NCBI GenBank assembly: GCA_934462825.1
Contig: CAKSIP010000045.1
Coordinates: 1 to 9,679 of the forward strand
Source: an uncultured Eubacteriales bacterium
Lineage (GTDB): Bacteria > Bacillota > Clostridia > Oscillospirales > CAG-272
DNA: 9,679 nucleotides
Direction: 5' to 3'
In this document: piece after piece, positions 1-6,596 of the stretch
Layout of the letters: every line of letters starts with the position of its first letter
Numbering within the stretch: the first letter of the stretch is position 1
Notes under the pieces: generated by a model
The model's input: the letters and a program-made list of their open reading frames with translations, nothing else
Told to the model about the DNA's origin: nothing
The model's database searches: none
Program-made: the position numbers and the translations under genes

Positions 1-763
1 CAAGAGTACCCTCCAAAATTTTCAACAAAGCCTGCTGAACTCCTTCGCCGGAAACGTCGCGTGTAATGGAACGATTTTCACTTTTGCGAGCAATTTTATC
101 AATTTCGTCAATATAAATAATGCCGCGTTCCGCGCGTTCTATGTCAAAGTCGGCCGCCTGAATTAAGCGAAGCAGAATGTTTTCTACATCCTCTCCCACA
201 TATCCGGCTTCCGTTAAGGTGGTGGCATCTGCAATCGCAAAGGGAACCTTCAGCGTTTTCGCCAAGGTTTGGGCTAAATAGGTTTTCCCGACGCCGGTAG
301 GCCCCAGCAAAAGAACATTGCTTTTTTGCAGCTCTACATCTTCTTCGCGTATAACGGATTGCTGTGCCGTGTCGGCGGACTTGCCCTTGTCCTTGCTCTT
401 GCCCTTGTCTTTGTCAGCGTCATTTGCTTTTTGGTTCAAAATTCGCTTGTAATGGTTATACACGGCAACCGACAAAGCCACTTTGGCGTCATCTTGACCG
501 ATAACATAAGCATCCAAGGCAGATTTAATCTGCATTGGCTTGGGAAGGGACTGTGCATCGAGTTCTTCCTGCTCGTTGGAGGGAGCATCTTGCTCAAAGG
601 CAAGATGCTCGTCAATCAAATTGGCGCAAGCTTCAATGCAATAATCGCAAATATAAATTCCGGTAGGGGAAGGAATCAGAAAATTAACCTGATTTTCGTT
701 CCGAGAGCAAAACGCGCAGCGTCTGAGCGGCGGTTGCCCTTGGTTGTTATTGTTGTTGGGCAT
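1..763 (-). CDS. clpX: ATP-dependent Clp protease unfoldase subunit ClpX (C-terminus outside window)
   Basis: ClpX is the hexameric AAA+ unfoldase that recognises tagged proteins, unfolds them with ATP and threads them into ClpP in the cytoplasm. The first 254 residues are present. A zinc-binding domain has Cys16, Cys19, Cys39 and Cys42 (CAFC...CDYC). The Walker A motif GPTGVGKT is at about 154-161, pore loop GYVG at 187-190, Walker B IYIDEID at 216-222, and the RDVSGEGVQQALLK segment at 235-248. The start is ATG at 763, preceded by AAAGGT seven bases upstream. It lies 22 bp after clpP and is clearly in the tig-clpP-clpX operon. An oddity is a lysine/aspartate-rich insertion at about residues 112-139, between the YNHYKR helix and the strand before Walker A, where the E. 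coli protein has a short linker. The large/small AAA boundary and the ClpP-docking loop lie beyond the window. Identity is very secure. Confidence 0.97.
   Translation of the reverse strand, partial: MPNNNNNQGQPPLRRCAFCSRNENQVNFLIPSPTGIYICDYCIEACANLIDEHLAFEQDAPSNEQEELDAQSLPKPMQIKSALDAYVIGQDDAKVALSVAVYNHYKRILNQKANDADKDKGKSKDKGKSADTAQQSVIREEDVELQKSNVLLLGPTGVGKTYLAQTLAKTLKVPFAIADATTLTEAGYVGEDVENILLRLIQAADFDIERAERGIIYIDEIDKIARKSENRSITRDVSGEGVQQALLKILEGTL
380..415. repeat. Two imperfect 18-bp tandem repeats inside clpX
   Basis: Two adjacent 18-bp units (380-397 and 398-415) both begin CTTGCCCTTGTC on the + strand and differ at three positions in the last six bases. On the coding strand they give two six-residue units, DKDKGK then SKDKGK, within a charged linker. 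The sequence shows the repeat directly. That it arose by slippage and can change length is inference. Confidence 0.75.
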
Positions 764-785
764 CTTGTTTACCTTTCAGCGTTAA

Positions 786-1397
786 TTAACTTCTTTTTGC
801 AAAGATTTTGTCGATCAAACCGTAATTCAAGGCTTCTTCCGCAGTCATATAATTGTCACGCTCCGTATCAAGGGCGATCTGCTCAATATCTTTGCCGGTA
901 TTGGCGGCAAGAATACGATTCAGCCTTTCCCGTGTGCGGAGAATTAAATCGGCTTGAATTTTAATATCGGTGGCCTGACCACGCGCCCCGCCGAGCGGCT
1001 GGTGAATCATGATTTCGCTGTTGGGAAGCGCAAAGCGCTTTCCTTTCGCACCGGAGGAGAGAAGGAACGCCCCCATGCTGGCGGCCATGCCGACACAAAT
1101 CGTGGAAACATCACATTTGATAAAATTCATGGTGTCGTAAATTGCCATGCCCGCCGTAACAGATCCGCCGGGGCTGTTAATGTAAAACGCAATATCCTTA
1201 TCGGGATCCTGTCCCTCAAGAAACAGCATCTGAGCCACAACCAGCGATGCCGTGGCATCATTGATTTCATCCGACAGAAAAATGATTCTGTCATTCAATA
1301 AACGCGAGAAAATATCATAGGATCTTTCACCGTGTCCTGTGTTTTCGATAACCATCGGAACCAGTGTATCTTTGGCTATGTCTCTGTTATAAAGCAT
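786..1397 (-). CDS. clpP: ATP-dependent Clp protease proteolytic subunit ClpP
   Basis: ClpP is the serine peptidase that forms the tetradecameric barrel degrading substrates delivered by ClpX. The 203-residue length fits the family. The catalytic triad is visible: Ser107 in GMAASMGAF, His132 in MIHQPLGG and Asp181 in ERDNYM. The N-terminal segment LVPMVIENTGHGERSYDIFSRLL is the usual axial-loop region, and INSPGGSVTAGMAIYD marks the handle/oxyanion region. I chose ATG at 1397 because GGAGGT sits six to seven bases upstream. A longer reading from a TTG at 1436 would place that ribosome binding site inside the gene. It follows tig by 66 bp with no promoter seen between them, and precedes clpX by 22 bp. 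No CtsR- or CIRCE-type operator was seen upstream. Confidence 0.97.
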   Translation of the reverse strand: MLYNRDIAKDTLVPMVIENTGHGERSYDIFSRLLNDRIIFLSDEINDATASLVVAQMLFLEGQDPDKDIAFYINSPGGSVTAGMAIYDTMNFIKCDVSTICVGMAASMGAFLLSSGAKGKRFALPNSEIMIHQPLGGARGQATDIKIQADLILRTRERLNRILAANTGKDIEQIALDTERDNYMTAEEALNYGLIDKIFAKRS

Positions 1398-1463
1398 AAT
1401 TGACCTCCATGAGTTTTTGTTTTTTGTAATGGCCAAGAAAGCGAAAGCGAAAGAAAAGGAGAA

Positions 1464-2747
1464 TCACTTGACAGTAATATTTGCTTTTTCCTTGATGAGA
1501 TCCAATGCTTTTCTGACCTTCAGATCCTCTGCAATCACAGCGGCATCAATGCTCTGCTTGACCTGCTCCAGCGGGACGGAATAAGCTGTAGCCATCTTGT
1601 TAAATTCCTCGTTGATTTCATCTTCGGAAGGCGTAAGGTTTTCCAAAGCGGCCACCTTTTCAAGGATCAATCTGCCCTTCACCTGGCGTTCTGCCTGCGG
1701 GCGGAGTTGCTCGCGCAGACCATCAAGATTCAAGCCGGTGTACTTGAAGTACGTGTTCAAATCAAGGCCTCTCATGCGCAGGCTGTTGTCGTAGTCGCGC
1801 ACGCAATTTTCCGTTTCAGCCACAAACATCGCTTCGGGAATCTCATCCTCCAGAGAATCTATCAGCGTTGTCATCAAAGCGTCCTCTACCTTGTTTTCCG
1901 CGGTAGTTTCATGTCTCTTTTCAATTTTAGCCTTAACATCTGCTTTATATTCGTCAAATGTATCAAATTCAGAAACATCTTTTGCAAAATCATCGTCCAG
2001 AGCGGGAAGCTCCACTTTGTTGATGGAATGAAGCTTTACCTTAAAAACAGCCGCTTTTCCGGCCAATTCTTTGGCATGATAATCTTCCGGGAACGTGACA
2101 TTTACATCAAATTCCTCCCCGATGTTTTTGCCAACCACCTGATCCTCAAAGCCGGGGATGAAATGGCCGGAGCCGAGTGTTAAAGTTTGATTCTTGGCTG
2201 TACCGCCTTCAAAAGCAACGCCGTCCACGCTGCCGGCATAGTCAATGACAACCGAATCGCCGTTTTCTGCGGCTCTGTCTGTTATTTCGATTTCGCGGGA
2301 ATTTCTCTCGCGTACCATCTGAATTTCCCGATCCACTTCTTCATCGGTAACCGGCTCTACATTCTTTTCCACTTCTATGCCGATGTAGTTTTTTACATTG
2401 ATGTCGGGCTTTACATATACTTTTGCCGACATAGCAAGACCATTGTCATCAATGGATACAATATCAAATTCAGGTTGGCCAACGGCTTGGATGCCGGCTT
2501 CCTTGACCGCTTCCGAGTAAGCTTCGGGGAGCAAATCGTTGATGGCATCTTCAAAGAAAATGCCTTTGCCGTACATTTTTTCGATAATGGATCTCGGAGC
2601 CTTTCCTTTTCTGAAGCCGGGAATATTCATATTCTTGACCTGCTTTTGATAAACAGCCTGGGTGGCCTTGTCAAAGACTTCCTTCTCAACAGAAAACTGC
2701 AATTCGTATCTGTTCTTTTCGATAACTTCCGATTTGGTGAGTTTCAT
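1464..2747 (-). CDS. tig: Trigger factor, ribosome-associated chaperone and peptidyl-prolyl isomerase
   Basis: Trigger factor binds ribosomal protein L23 near the exit tunnel and shields nascent chains. The 427-residue length is normal. An N-terminal ribosome-binding domain (about 1-145) carries the signature GFRKGKAPR at 44-52. An FKBP-type PPIase domain follows at about 163-243, with GSGHFIPGFEDQVVG at 192-206. A helical C-terminal substrate-binding arm occupies about 260-420. The ATG at 2747 is preceded by GGAGG with a nine-base spacer. It is the first gene of the tig-clpP-clpX unit and has its own promoter (2837-2865). The predicted leader is about 80 nt. No heat-shock operator was recognised, so expression is probably constitutive; that is an inference. 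Confidence 0.97.
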   Translation of the reverse strand: MKLTKSEVIEKNRYELQFSVEKEVFDKATQAVYQKQVKNMNIPGFRKGKAPRSIIEKMYGKGIFFEDAINDLLPEAYSEAVKEAGIQAVGQPEFDIVSIDDNGLAMSAKVYVKPDINVKNYIGIEVEKNVEPVTDEEVDREIQMVRERNSREIEITDRAAENGDSVVIDYAGSVDGVAFEGGTAKNQTLTLGSGHFIPGFEDQVVGKNIGEEFDVNVTFPEDYHAKELAGKAAVFKVKLHSINKVELPALDDDFAKDVSEFDTFDEYKADVKAKIEKRHETTAENKVEDALMTTLIDSLEDEIPEAMFVAETENCVRDYDNSLRMRGLDLNTYFKYTGLNLDGLREQLRPQAERQVKGRLILEKVAALENLTPSEDEINEEFNKMATAYSVPLEQVKQSIDAAVIAEDLKVRKALDLIKEKANITVK

Positions 2748-2807
2748 TCTTTTTTTCCTCCAAAGAATTGTGTATATTATTATTTTAATTTTTTATTAAA
2801 AAGGGAA

Positions 2808-2830
2808 GTATGGTGCAACGATACACATAC
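2808..2830 (-). promoter_or_regulatory. Possible 5'-terminal stem-loop of the tig transcript
   Basis: On the minus strand the bases GTATG and CATAC pair, and GTG/CAC-like pairs continue the stem past one bulged C, leaving a loop of about six bases. The element begins almost exactly where the tig promoter would start transcription (about 2829-2830). A terminal stem-loop could protect the mRNA 5' end. The pairing is seen in the sequence; the role is inferred. Confidence 0.35.
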
Positions 2831-2836
2831 TTATAC

Positions 2837-2865
2837 ATTTTACGTTTTTTTGGTTATAATGTCAA
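2837..2865 (-). promoter_or_regulatory. Sigma-A-type promoter for tig-clpP-clpX
   Basis: Reading the minus strand, a perfect -35 TTGACA (2865-2860), a 17-bp spacer and -10 TAAAAT (2842-2837) are present. Upstream lies an A/T-rich tract (about 2870-2937) that could act as an UP element. It sits between the typA terminator hairpin and tig, so it lets tig be expressed independently of typA. Apart from this, the 2748-3056 gap contains only the leader of tig, the AT-rich tract and the hairpin. Confidence 0.8.
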
Positions 2866-2977
2866 GAGGTTTCCTGTAAATTTTAAGCTTTTACCCTTAA
2901 AAAACAATATTATTTATTAAAAAATATTAAAAAACGGCCTATCCAAACGCTTCGAGCCATCATCGGCAAGGGAAAAG

Positions 2978-3026
2978 CAAAGGGCCGCTAAAGAAATTCC
3001 GAAGGAATTTTTTAACGGCGCCTTTG
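2978..3026 (-). terminator. Long hairpin, probable typA terminator
   Basis: An inverted repeat about 30 bp past the typA stop codon. The outer arms CAAAGG/CCTTTG are followed inward by GCCG/CGGC, a partly paired TAAA/TTTA section and a perfect inner stem AAATTCC/GGAATTT around a three-base loop. On the minus strand it is followed only by CTTTTCCC, so the U-tract is short and imperfect. Position at the end of typA and before the tig promoter supports terminator function. It might be leaky or act mainly as a 3'-end stabiliser. Confidence 0.65.
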
Positions 3027-3056
3027 GTAAACCGTGGGACACGGATTTCGTTTTTG

Positions 3057-4907
3057 TCAATTGGCCTGACCGGCACCGGCCGTCATCTTTTTAATGCGGC
3101 TCTGCTCTTTGAGGCGCAATTCCGTATTAAGAATACGTTTGCGCAACCGGATCGACTTGGGCGTTACTTCAATCAATTCGTCATCATTGATAAATTCAAT
3201 GGCTTCTTCCAAGCTGAAAATTACAGGCGGGGTGAGAAGCAGTTTTTCATCTGCACCGGCCGAACGAATCGCGGTGAGCTGCTTTTTCTTGCACGGATTG
3301 ACCGCAATATCTTCGGTTTTGGGATTTTCGCCTACGATCATGCCTTCATAAACCGGCGTTTGCGGCCCCACGAACATATTGCCGCGTTCCTGCGTGTTGT
3401 ACAGACCGTAGCGCGTGGTTTCTCCATCCTCGGAAGCCACCAGAGAGCCGGTGTAGCGCATGGTGACATCGCCGCGGAAGGGCTGGTATCCGTCAAACAT
3501 GGTGTTGATAATTCCTTCGCCGTGCGTATCGGTTAAAAATTCGGAACGGTAGCCGAACAGACAACGAGCCGGGATGGAATAGATCACTCTCATGCGATTT
3601 CCCATCGGCGTCATTTCTACCAAATCGCCTTTTCTTCGGCCGAGCTTTTCAATGACAGCCCCGACGTATTCTTCGGGAACGTCCAAGGTCGCCAGCTCCA
3701 TCGGCTCGCATTTTACCCCGTCAATTTCCTTGTAAAGCACTCTGGGGTTGGAGCAGCAAAGCTCATATCCTTCACGGCGCATCGTCTCAATCAAAATCGA
3801 AAGGTGCATTTCGCCGCGCCCTGCCACCTTGAATTCATCGGTGGTATCTCCGTCTTTTACGCGCAGGGAAACATCCTTGAGAAGCTCTTTGAACAAACGA
3901 GCGCGCAGCTGACGCGAAGTGACAAACTTGCCCTCGCGCCCGGCAAAAGGACTGTCGTTGACCGAAAAAGTCATTTCCATGGTAGGCTCGCTGACCTTAA
4001 CAAATTCCAGCGGCTCAGGGCAGGAAACCGACGTAATGGTATCTCCGATGGTAATGTCTTCTGCGCCGGAGAAGCAAACGATGTCTCCGATTTTGGCCGT
4101 ATCGACGGGAACTCTTGTCAAGCCATCAATCTGATACAGAGAAACAATTTTGGTGCGTTTTAGCTGGCCGGGATTGTGGTAATTACAAATGACGGCTTCC
4201 TGGTTTTGACGAATGACGCCACGATCAATGCGGCCGATGCCGATTCGGCCCACGTATTCATTATAGTCAATCGAGGACACAAGCAATTGCAAATCCCCGT
4301 TTTCATCGCCTTCGGGCGCGGGGATGTAGTCAAGAATGGTTTGGAACAACGGTTCCAGATTGACGCCCTTGACTTCGGGAGAATAGGAGGCTGTTCCGTC
4401 GCGTCCGGAACAGAAAAGCATGGGACTATCTAACTGTTCATCGCTGGCGTTAAGATCCATAAGCAATTCAAGAACCTCGTCCACCACCTCATGGATACGG
4501 GCATCCGGCTTGTCTATCTTGTTTACAACCACAATGACCTTGTGATTCAGCTCCAATGCTTTTTGAAGCACGAAACGTGTTTGAGGCATCGGGCCTTCTG
4601 CCGCATCTACGAGGAGGAGAACACCGTTTACCATTTTTAGAATACGCTCAACCTCGCCACCGAAATCTGCGTGGCCGGGAGTATCTATGATATTGATTTT
4701 GACATCCTTGTAATGAACGGCTGTGTTTTTTGCGAGAATTGTGATTCCGCGTTCCCGTTCCAACGCGTTACTGTCCATAACACGTTCTTCGGTTGCTTGA
4801 TTTTCACGGTAAGCGCCGCCTTGCTTGAGCATTTCGTCCACAAGGGTGGTTTTACCGTGGTCAACGTGAGCGATAATTGCAATATTTCTGAGATCATTCC
4901 GTACCAT
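3057..4907 (-). CDS. typA: Translational GTPase TypA/BipA
   Basis: TypA/BipA is a ribosome-associated GTPase of the EF-G/LepA superfamily, implicated in large-subunit assembly and growth under cold or stress. The 616-residue length is typical. G motifs are clear: G1 AHVDHGKT (13-20), G2 in ERGITI (52-57), G3 DTPGH (75-79) and G4 NKID (129-132). The G5 region reads CSGRDG near 166-171. After the GTPase come an EF-Tu-like domain 2 (about 205-300), EF-G-like domains III and V (about 305-480) and the BipA-specific C-terminal domain, which contains RYGLYNTQERGNMFVGPQ-type sequence. The ATG at 4907 follows GGAGG with a seven-base spacer. It is a single-gene unit: its own promoter lies 49-77 bp upstream and a hairpin follows it. 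It is divergent from rimM. Confidence 0.97.
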   Translation of the reverse strand: MVRNDLRNIAIIAHVDHGKTTLVDEMLKQGGAYRENQATEERVMDSNALERERGITILAKNTAVHYKDVKINIIDTPGHADFGGEVERILKMVNGVLLLVDAAEGPMPQTRFVLQKALELNHKVIVVVNKIDKPDARIHEVVDEVLELLMDLNASDEQLDSPMLFCSGRDGTASYSPEVKGVNLEPLFQTILDYIPAPEGDENGDLQLLVSSIDYNEYVGRIGIGRIDRGVIRQNQEAVICNYHNPGQLKRTKIVSLYQIDGLTRVPVDTAKIGDIVCFSGAEDITIGDTITSVSCPEPLEFVKVSEPTMEMTFSVNDSPFAGREGKFVTSRQLRARLFKELLKDVSLRVKDGDTTDEFKVAGRGEMHLSILIETMRREGYELCCSNPRVLYKEIDGVKCEPMELATLDVPEEYVGAVIEKLGRRKGDLVEMTPMGNRMRVIYSIPARCLFGYRSEFLTDTHGEGIINTMFDGYQPFRGDVTMRYTGSLVASEDGETTRYGLYNTQERGNMFVGPQTPVYEGMIVGENPKTEDIAVNPCKKKQLTAIRSAGADEKLLLTPPVIFSLEEAIEFINDDELIEVTPKSIRLRKRILNTELRLKEQSRIKKMTAGAGQAN

Positions 4908-4955
4908 GCTTATTCCTCCGGTAGATTTATCCTACAACTTTAATAACAACTATTC

Positions 4956-4984
4956 ATTTTACCACAAAATTCTCCCCGTGTAAA
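4956..4984 (-). promoter_or_regulatory. Sigma-A-type promoter for typA
   Basis: On the minus strand, TTTACA (4984-4979), a 17-bp spacer and TAAAAT (4961-4956) form a good sigma-A promoter. The expected start near 4949 gives a leader of about 40 nt ending in a GGAGG ribosome binding site. Confidence 0.75.
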
Positions 4985-5010
4985 TACTTTAAGAAAATAT
5001 TTTACATATT

Positions 5011-5155
5011 TTTTGCTTGCCGGCATAGAGTTTCTATCCGAAATGGAGTTCAAGACGCGTTTTTTGCAACTTCGTTCAGCAGATGCAGCTGTTTCCGTAG
5101 CGCGGACGCTCGTTTTGCCATGCGAATTGGCTTCTTCTACAAAGAATTGCTGAAA
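5011..5155. other. Unexplained intergenic patch between divergent promoters
   Basis: This stretch separates the typA and rimM promoters. By hand count, 5041-5150 is about 47% G+C, like the coding regions, whereas both flanks are strongly AT-rich. It includes a small hairpin at 5021-5040 (CGG, bulged C, ATAGA / TCTAT, CCG). A 36-codon + strand frame (5043-5153) is also open but lacks a ribosome binding site. I recognise no RNA family, gene or operator. It could be a gene remnant, a dispersed repeat or a small RNA. Confidence 0.35.
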
Positions 5156-5161
5156 TTTGTA

Positions 5162-5190
5162 TTGAAATTTTAATGGAAATGTGATACAAT
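5162..5190 (+). promoter_or_regulatory. Sigma-A-type promoter for the rimM operon
   Basis: TTGAAA (5162-5167), a 17-bp spacer and TACAAT (5185-5190), with a TG one base before the -10 (extended -10). Transcription would start near 5197, about 42 nt before the rimM start codon. No terminator or convincing second promoter was seen down to the window end, so this may serve all five + strand genes. Confidence 0.75.
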
Positions 5191-5218
5191 ATATAATAAA
5201 TTATATTTGTATCTTATG

Positions 5219-5233
5219 AAAAGGGAGCCTTTT
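5219..5233 (+). promoter_or_regulatory. Hairpin embedding the rimM Shine-Dalgarno sequence
   Basis: AAAAGG (5219-5224) and CCTTTT (5228-5233) form a perfect 6-bp inverted repeat with loop GAG. The only plausible ribosome binding site for rimM, AAGGGAG at 5221-5227, lies in its 5' arm and loop. The spacing to the GTG start is long (about 11 bases). A six-codon ATG frame (5216-5236) also overlaps it and stops two bases before the GTG. Structure is seen; control of translation is inferred. Confidence 0.4.
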
Positions 5234-5238
5234 TAAGC

Positions 5239-5739
5239 GTGAAATTCATTGAATGTGGGAAAATTATAAATACGCATGGCGTAAAAGGCTGTGTCAAGGC
5301 AGAAGCATGGTGCGATTCCCCTGAAATTTTGGCGAATCTTCCTTCCGTGTATATGTCTGAAAACGGACAAATGAAGGAAAGAAAAATCGAAAATGCTTCG
5401 CTGTTCAAGCAATTTGTCCTGCTTACTTTGGAGGGCGTTTGCGATTTGGATGCCGCGATGAAGCTGAAAAATCAAACGCTTTATGCGGATCGAAAGGACA
5501 TCCCGCTGGAGGAAGGCGACTATTTCATTTGTGACCTGAAGGGCTTGCCGGTTCTGGACTTTGATACCGGAAAAACGTACGGAAAGCTGATAGATGTGCT
5601 CAATGTGGGCGCTTCGGACATCTATTTGATAGACACGCCCAAAGGGGAGGTTATGATTCCGGCTGTCGCGGAATTTATACGAGACATTGACCTCGAAAAG
5701 GGAATTGCAGTTCAACCGATTCCGGGAATGTTTGATTGA
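5239..5739 (+). CDS. rimM: Ribosome maturation factor RimM (16S rRNA processing)
   Basis: RimM binds ribosomal protein S19 and the 30S head and assists late 16S rRNA maturation. The 166-residue length fits. The N-terminal RimM domain opens with the family-like CGKIINTHGVKGCVKAE at 6-22. The PRC-barrel domain runs from about 93 to 164, with DLKGLPV, GKTYGKLIDV and GASDIYLI. The C-terminal PAVAEFIRDIDL...PIPGMFD tail is characteristic. Translation starts at GTG (5239): no ATG start fits this frame, and homology begins at once. The ribosome binding site AAGGGAG is about 11 bases upstream and inside a possible hairpin. It is followed 24 bp later by trmD, the usual partner. rpsP is absent upstream; typA is there instead, divergently. 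Confidence 0.95.
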   Translation: MKFIECGKIINTHGVKGCVKAEAWCDSPEILANLPSVYMSENGQMKERKIENASLFKQFVLLTLEGVCDLDAAMKLKNQTLYADRKDIPLEEGDYFICDLKGLPVLDFDTGKTYGKLIDVLNVGASDIYLIDTPKGEVMIPAVAEFIRDIDLEKGIAVQPIPGMFD

Positions 5740-5763
5740 AAGTGTTTTGTTTGAGACGATTTT

Positions 5764-6519
5764 ATGAGATTTGATATAATGACGCTTTTCCCCGACATGG
5801 TGGACGGCGTTTTGAAGGAAAGCATTATCGGGCGCGCTCGCGCCGCCGGAATTATCACGGTTCGCACCCATAATATTCGGGATTATTCCGAAAATAAGCA
5901 TCGGCGGGTGGATGACACGCCGTATGGAGGCGGGAAGGGAATGCTGATGGCGGCCCCTCCGATTTACAATTGCTATTGCGCCGTAAAGCAAGAAATCGAA
6001 ACGGAACTCCATAAACAAGCGGAAAGCGACAATCAACCGACACGAGAATGGAAAAGCCGGGTGATTTATCTCTCTCCTAAGGGACAGATATTGAATCAAA
6101 GCATCGCCAAACGCCTGACGGATTATGACGGCTTGATCCTTCTGTGCGGTCACTACGAGGGCGTCGATCAGCGCATTGTGGATGAGATTGTGGATGAAGA
6201 AATTTCGATTGGCGATTATGTTTTGACGGGCGGGGAACTGCCGGCCTGTATTTTGGTGGATTGCGTAGCACGGTTGCTTGACGGAGTGCTGGCGGCCCCG
6301 GAATGTTACGAAGAAGAAAGTATTTCCTGCGGCATGCTGGAATATCCGCAGTATACGCGCCCCTACGAGTATCATGGGGTAAAGGTGCCGGATATTCTTA
6401 TATCCGGTCATCATGCCAAAATTGACGATTGGCGCCGGGCAGAAGCCTTAGAGGCTACAAAACAAAAGCGCCCGGATCTTTTGGAACCAACAAATGACAA
6501 GTGTGAGTCCTTGGATTGA
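5764..6519 (+). CDS. trmD: tRNA (guanine-37-N1)-methyltransferase TrmD
   Basis: TrmD is the SPOUT-class, SAM-dependent methyltransferase that makes m1G37 in tRNAs and prevents +1 frameshifting. The 251 residues include the start MRFDIMTLFPDMV, the DDTPYGGGKGM motif (50-60) and the trefoil-knot segments YLSPKGQ (102-108), CGHYEGVDQR (128-137) and ISIGDYVLTGGELP (147-160). Asp166 in LVDCVAR corresponds to the catalytic aspartate of characterised enzymes. Residues about 70-98 form a somewhat enlarged, poorly conserved linker between the YGGGKGM and YLSPKG parts. No clear Shine-Dalgarno sequence precedes the ATG, so translation may be coupled to rimM 24 bp upstream. The usual downstream gene rplS is not present; an envelope-polysaccharide gene follows after 77 bp. 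Confidence 0.97.
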   Translation: MRFDIMTLFPDMVDGVLKESIIGRARAAGIITVRTHNIRDYSENKHRRVDDTPYGGGKGMLMAAPPIYNCYCAVKQEIETELHKQAESDNQPTREWKSRVIYLSPKGQILNQSIAKRLTDYDGLILLCGHYEGVDQRIVDEIVDEEISIGDYVLTGGELPACILVDCVARLLDGVLAAPECYEEESISCGMLEYPQYTRPYEYHGVKVPDILISGHHAKIDDWRRAEALEATKQKRPDLLEPTNDKCESLD

Positions 6520-6596
6520 GTACGGCGTTGTATCAATAGTTTAGCAAGCCGAGACAAGCGTCTTGGAGAGCGGAAAGGAAACGAAGGAAAAGGAAA

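Noticed and set aside
1386..1409. A seven-codon ATG frame overlapping the clpP ribosome binding site and start
   Set aside because: It has no Shine-Dalgarno sequence of its own and is probably chance.
1398..1436. A 13-residue N-terminal extension of ClpP from a TTG codon
   Set aside because: The strong GGAGGT site lies within the extension and positions ribosomes at the ATG at 1397; ClpP N-termini align with the shorter form.
2187..2879. A 230-codon + strand frame across the start of tig and its promoter
   Set aside because: It is antisense to a conserved gene and crosses the well-formed tig promoter. It has no family resemblance.
1398..2900. CtsR or CIRCE heat-shock operators in front of tig or clpP
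   Set aside because: I looked for the GGTCAAA direct repeat and the TTAGCACTC inverted repeat and saw neither.
5021..5040. A small hairpin considered as a terminator
   Set aside because: Neither strand has a T-tract after it and no gene ends nearby.
5043..5153. A 36-codon + strand ORF in the typA-rimM gap
   Set aside because: It has no ribosome binding site, no promoter directly upstream and no recognisable product. I report only the unexplained region, not a gene.
6175..6198. A 12-bp tandem repeat in trmD giving IVDE twice
   Set aside because: Similar acidic valine/isoleucine sequence is normal at this point of TrmD proteins, so it is likely constrained coding sequence rather than a duplication event.
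5233..6414. A 393-codon open frame on the minus strand antisense to rimM and trmD
   Set aside because: The + strand encodes two unmistakable conserved proteins here, and the minus frame has no recognisable domain, no ribosome binding site and an unusual His/Asn/Arg/Phe-rich composition typical of shadow frames.
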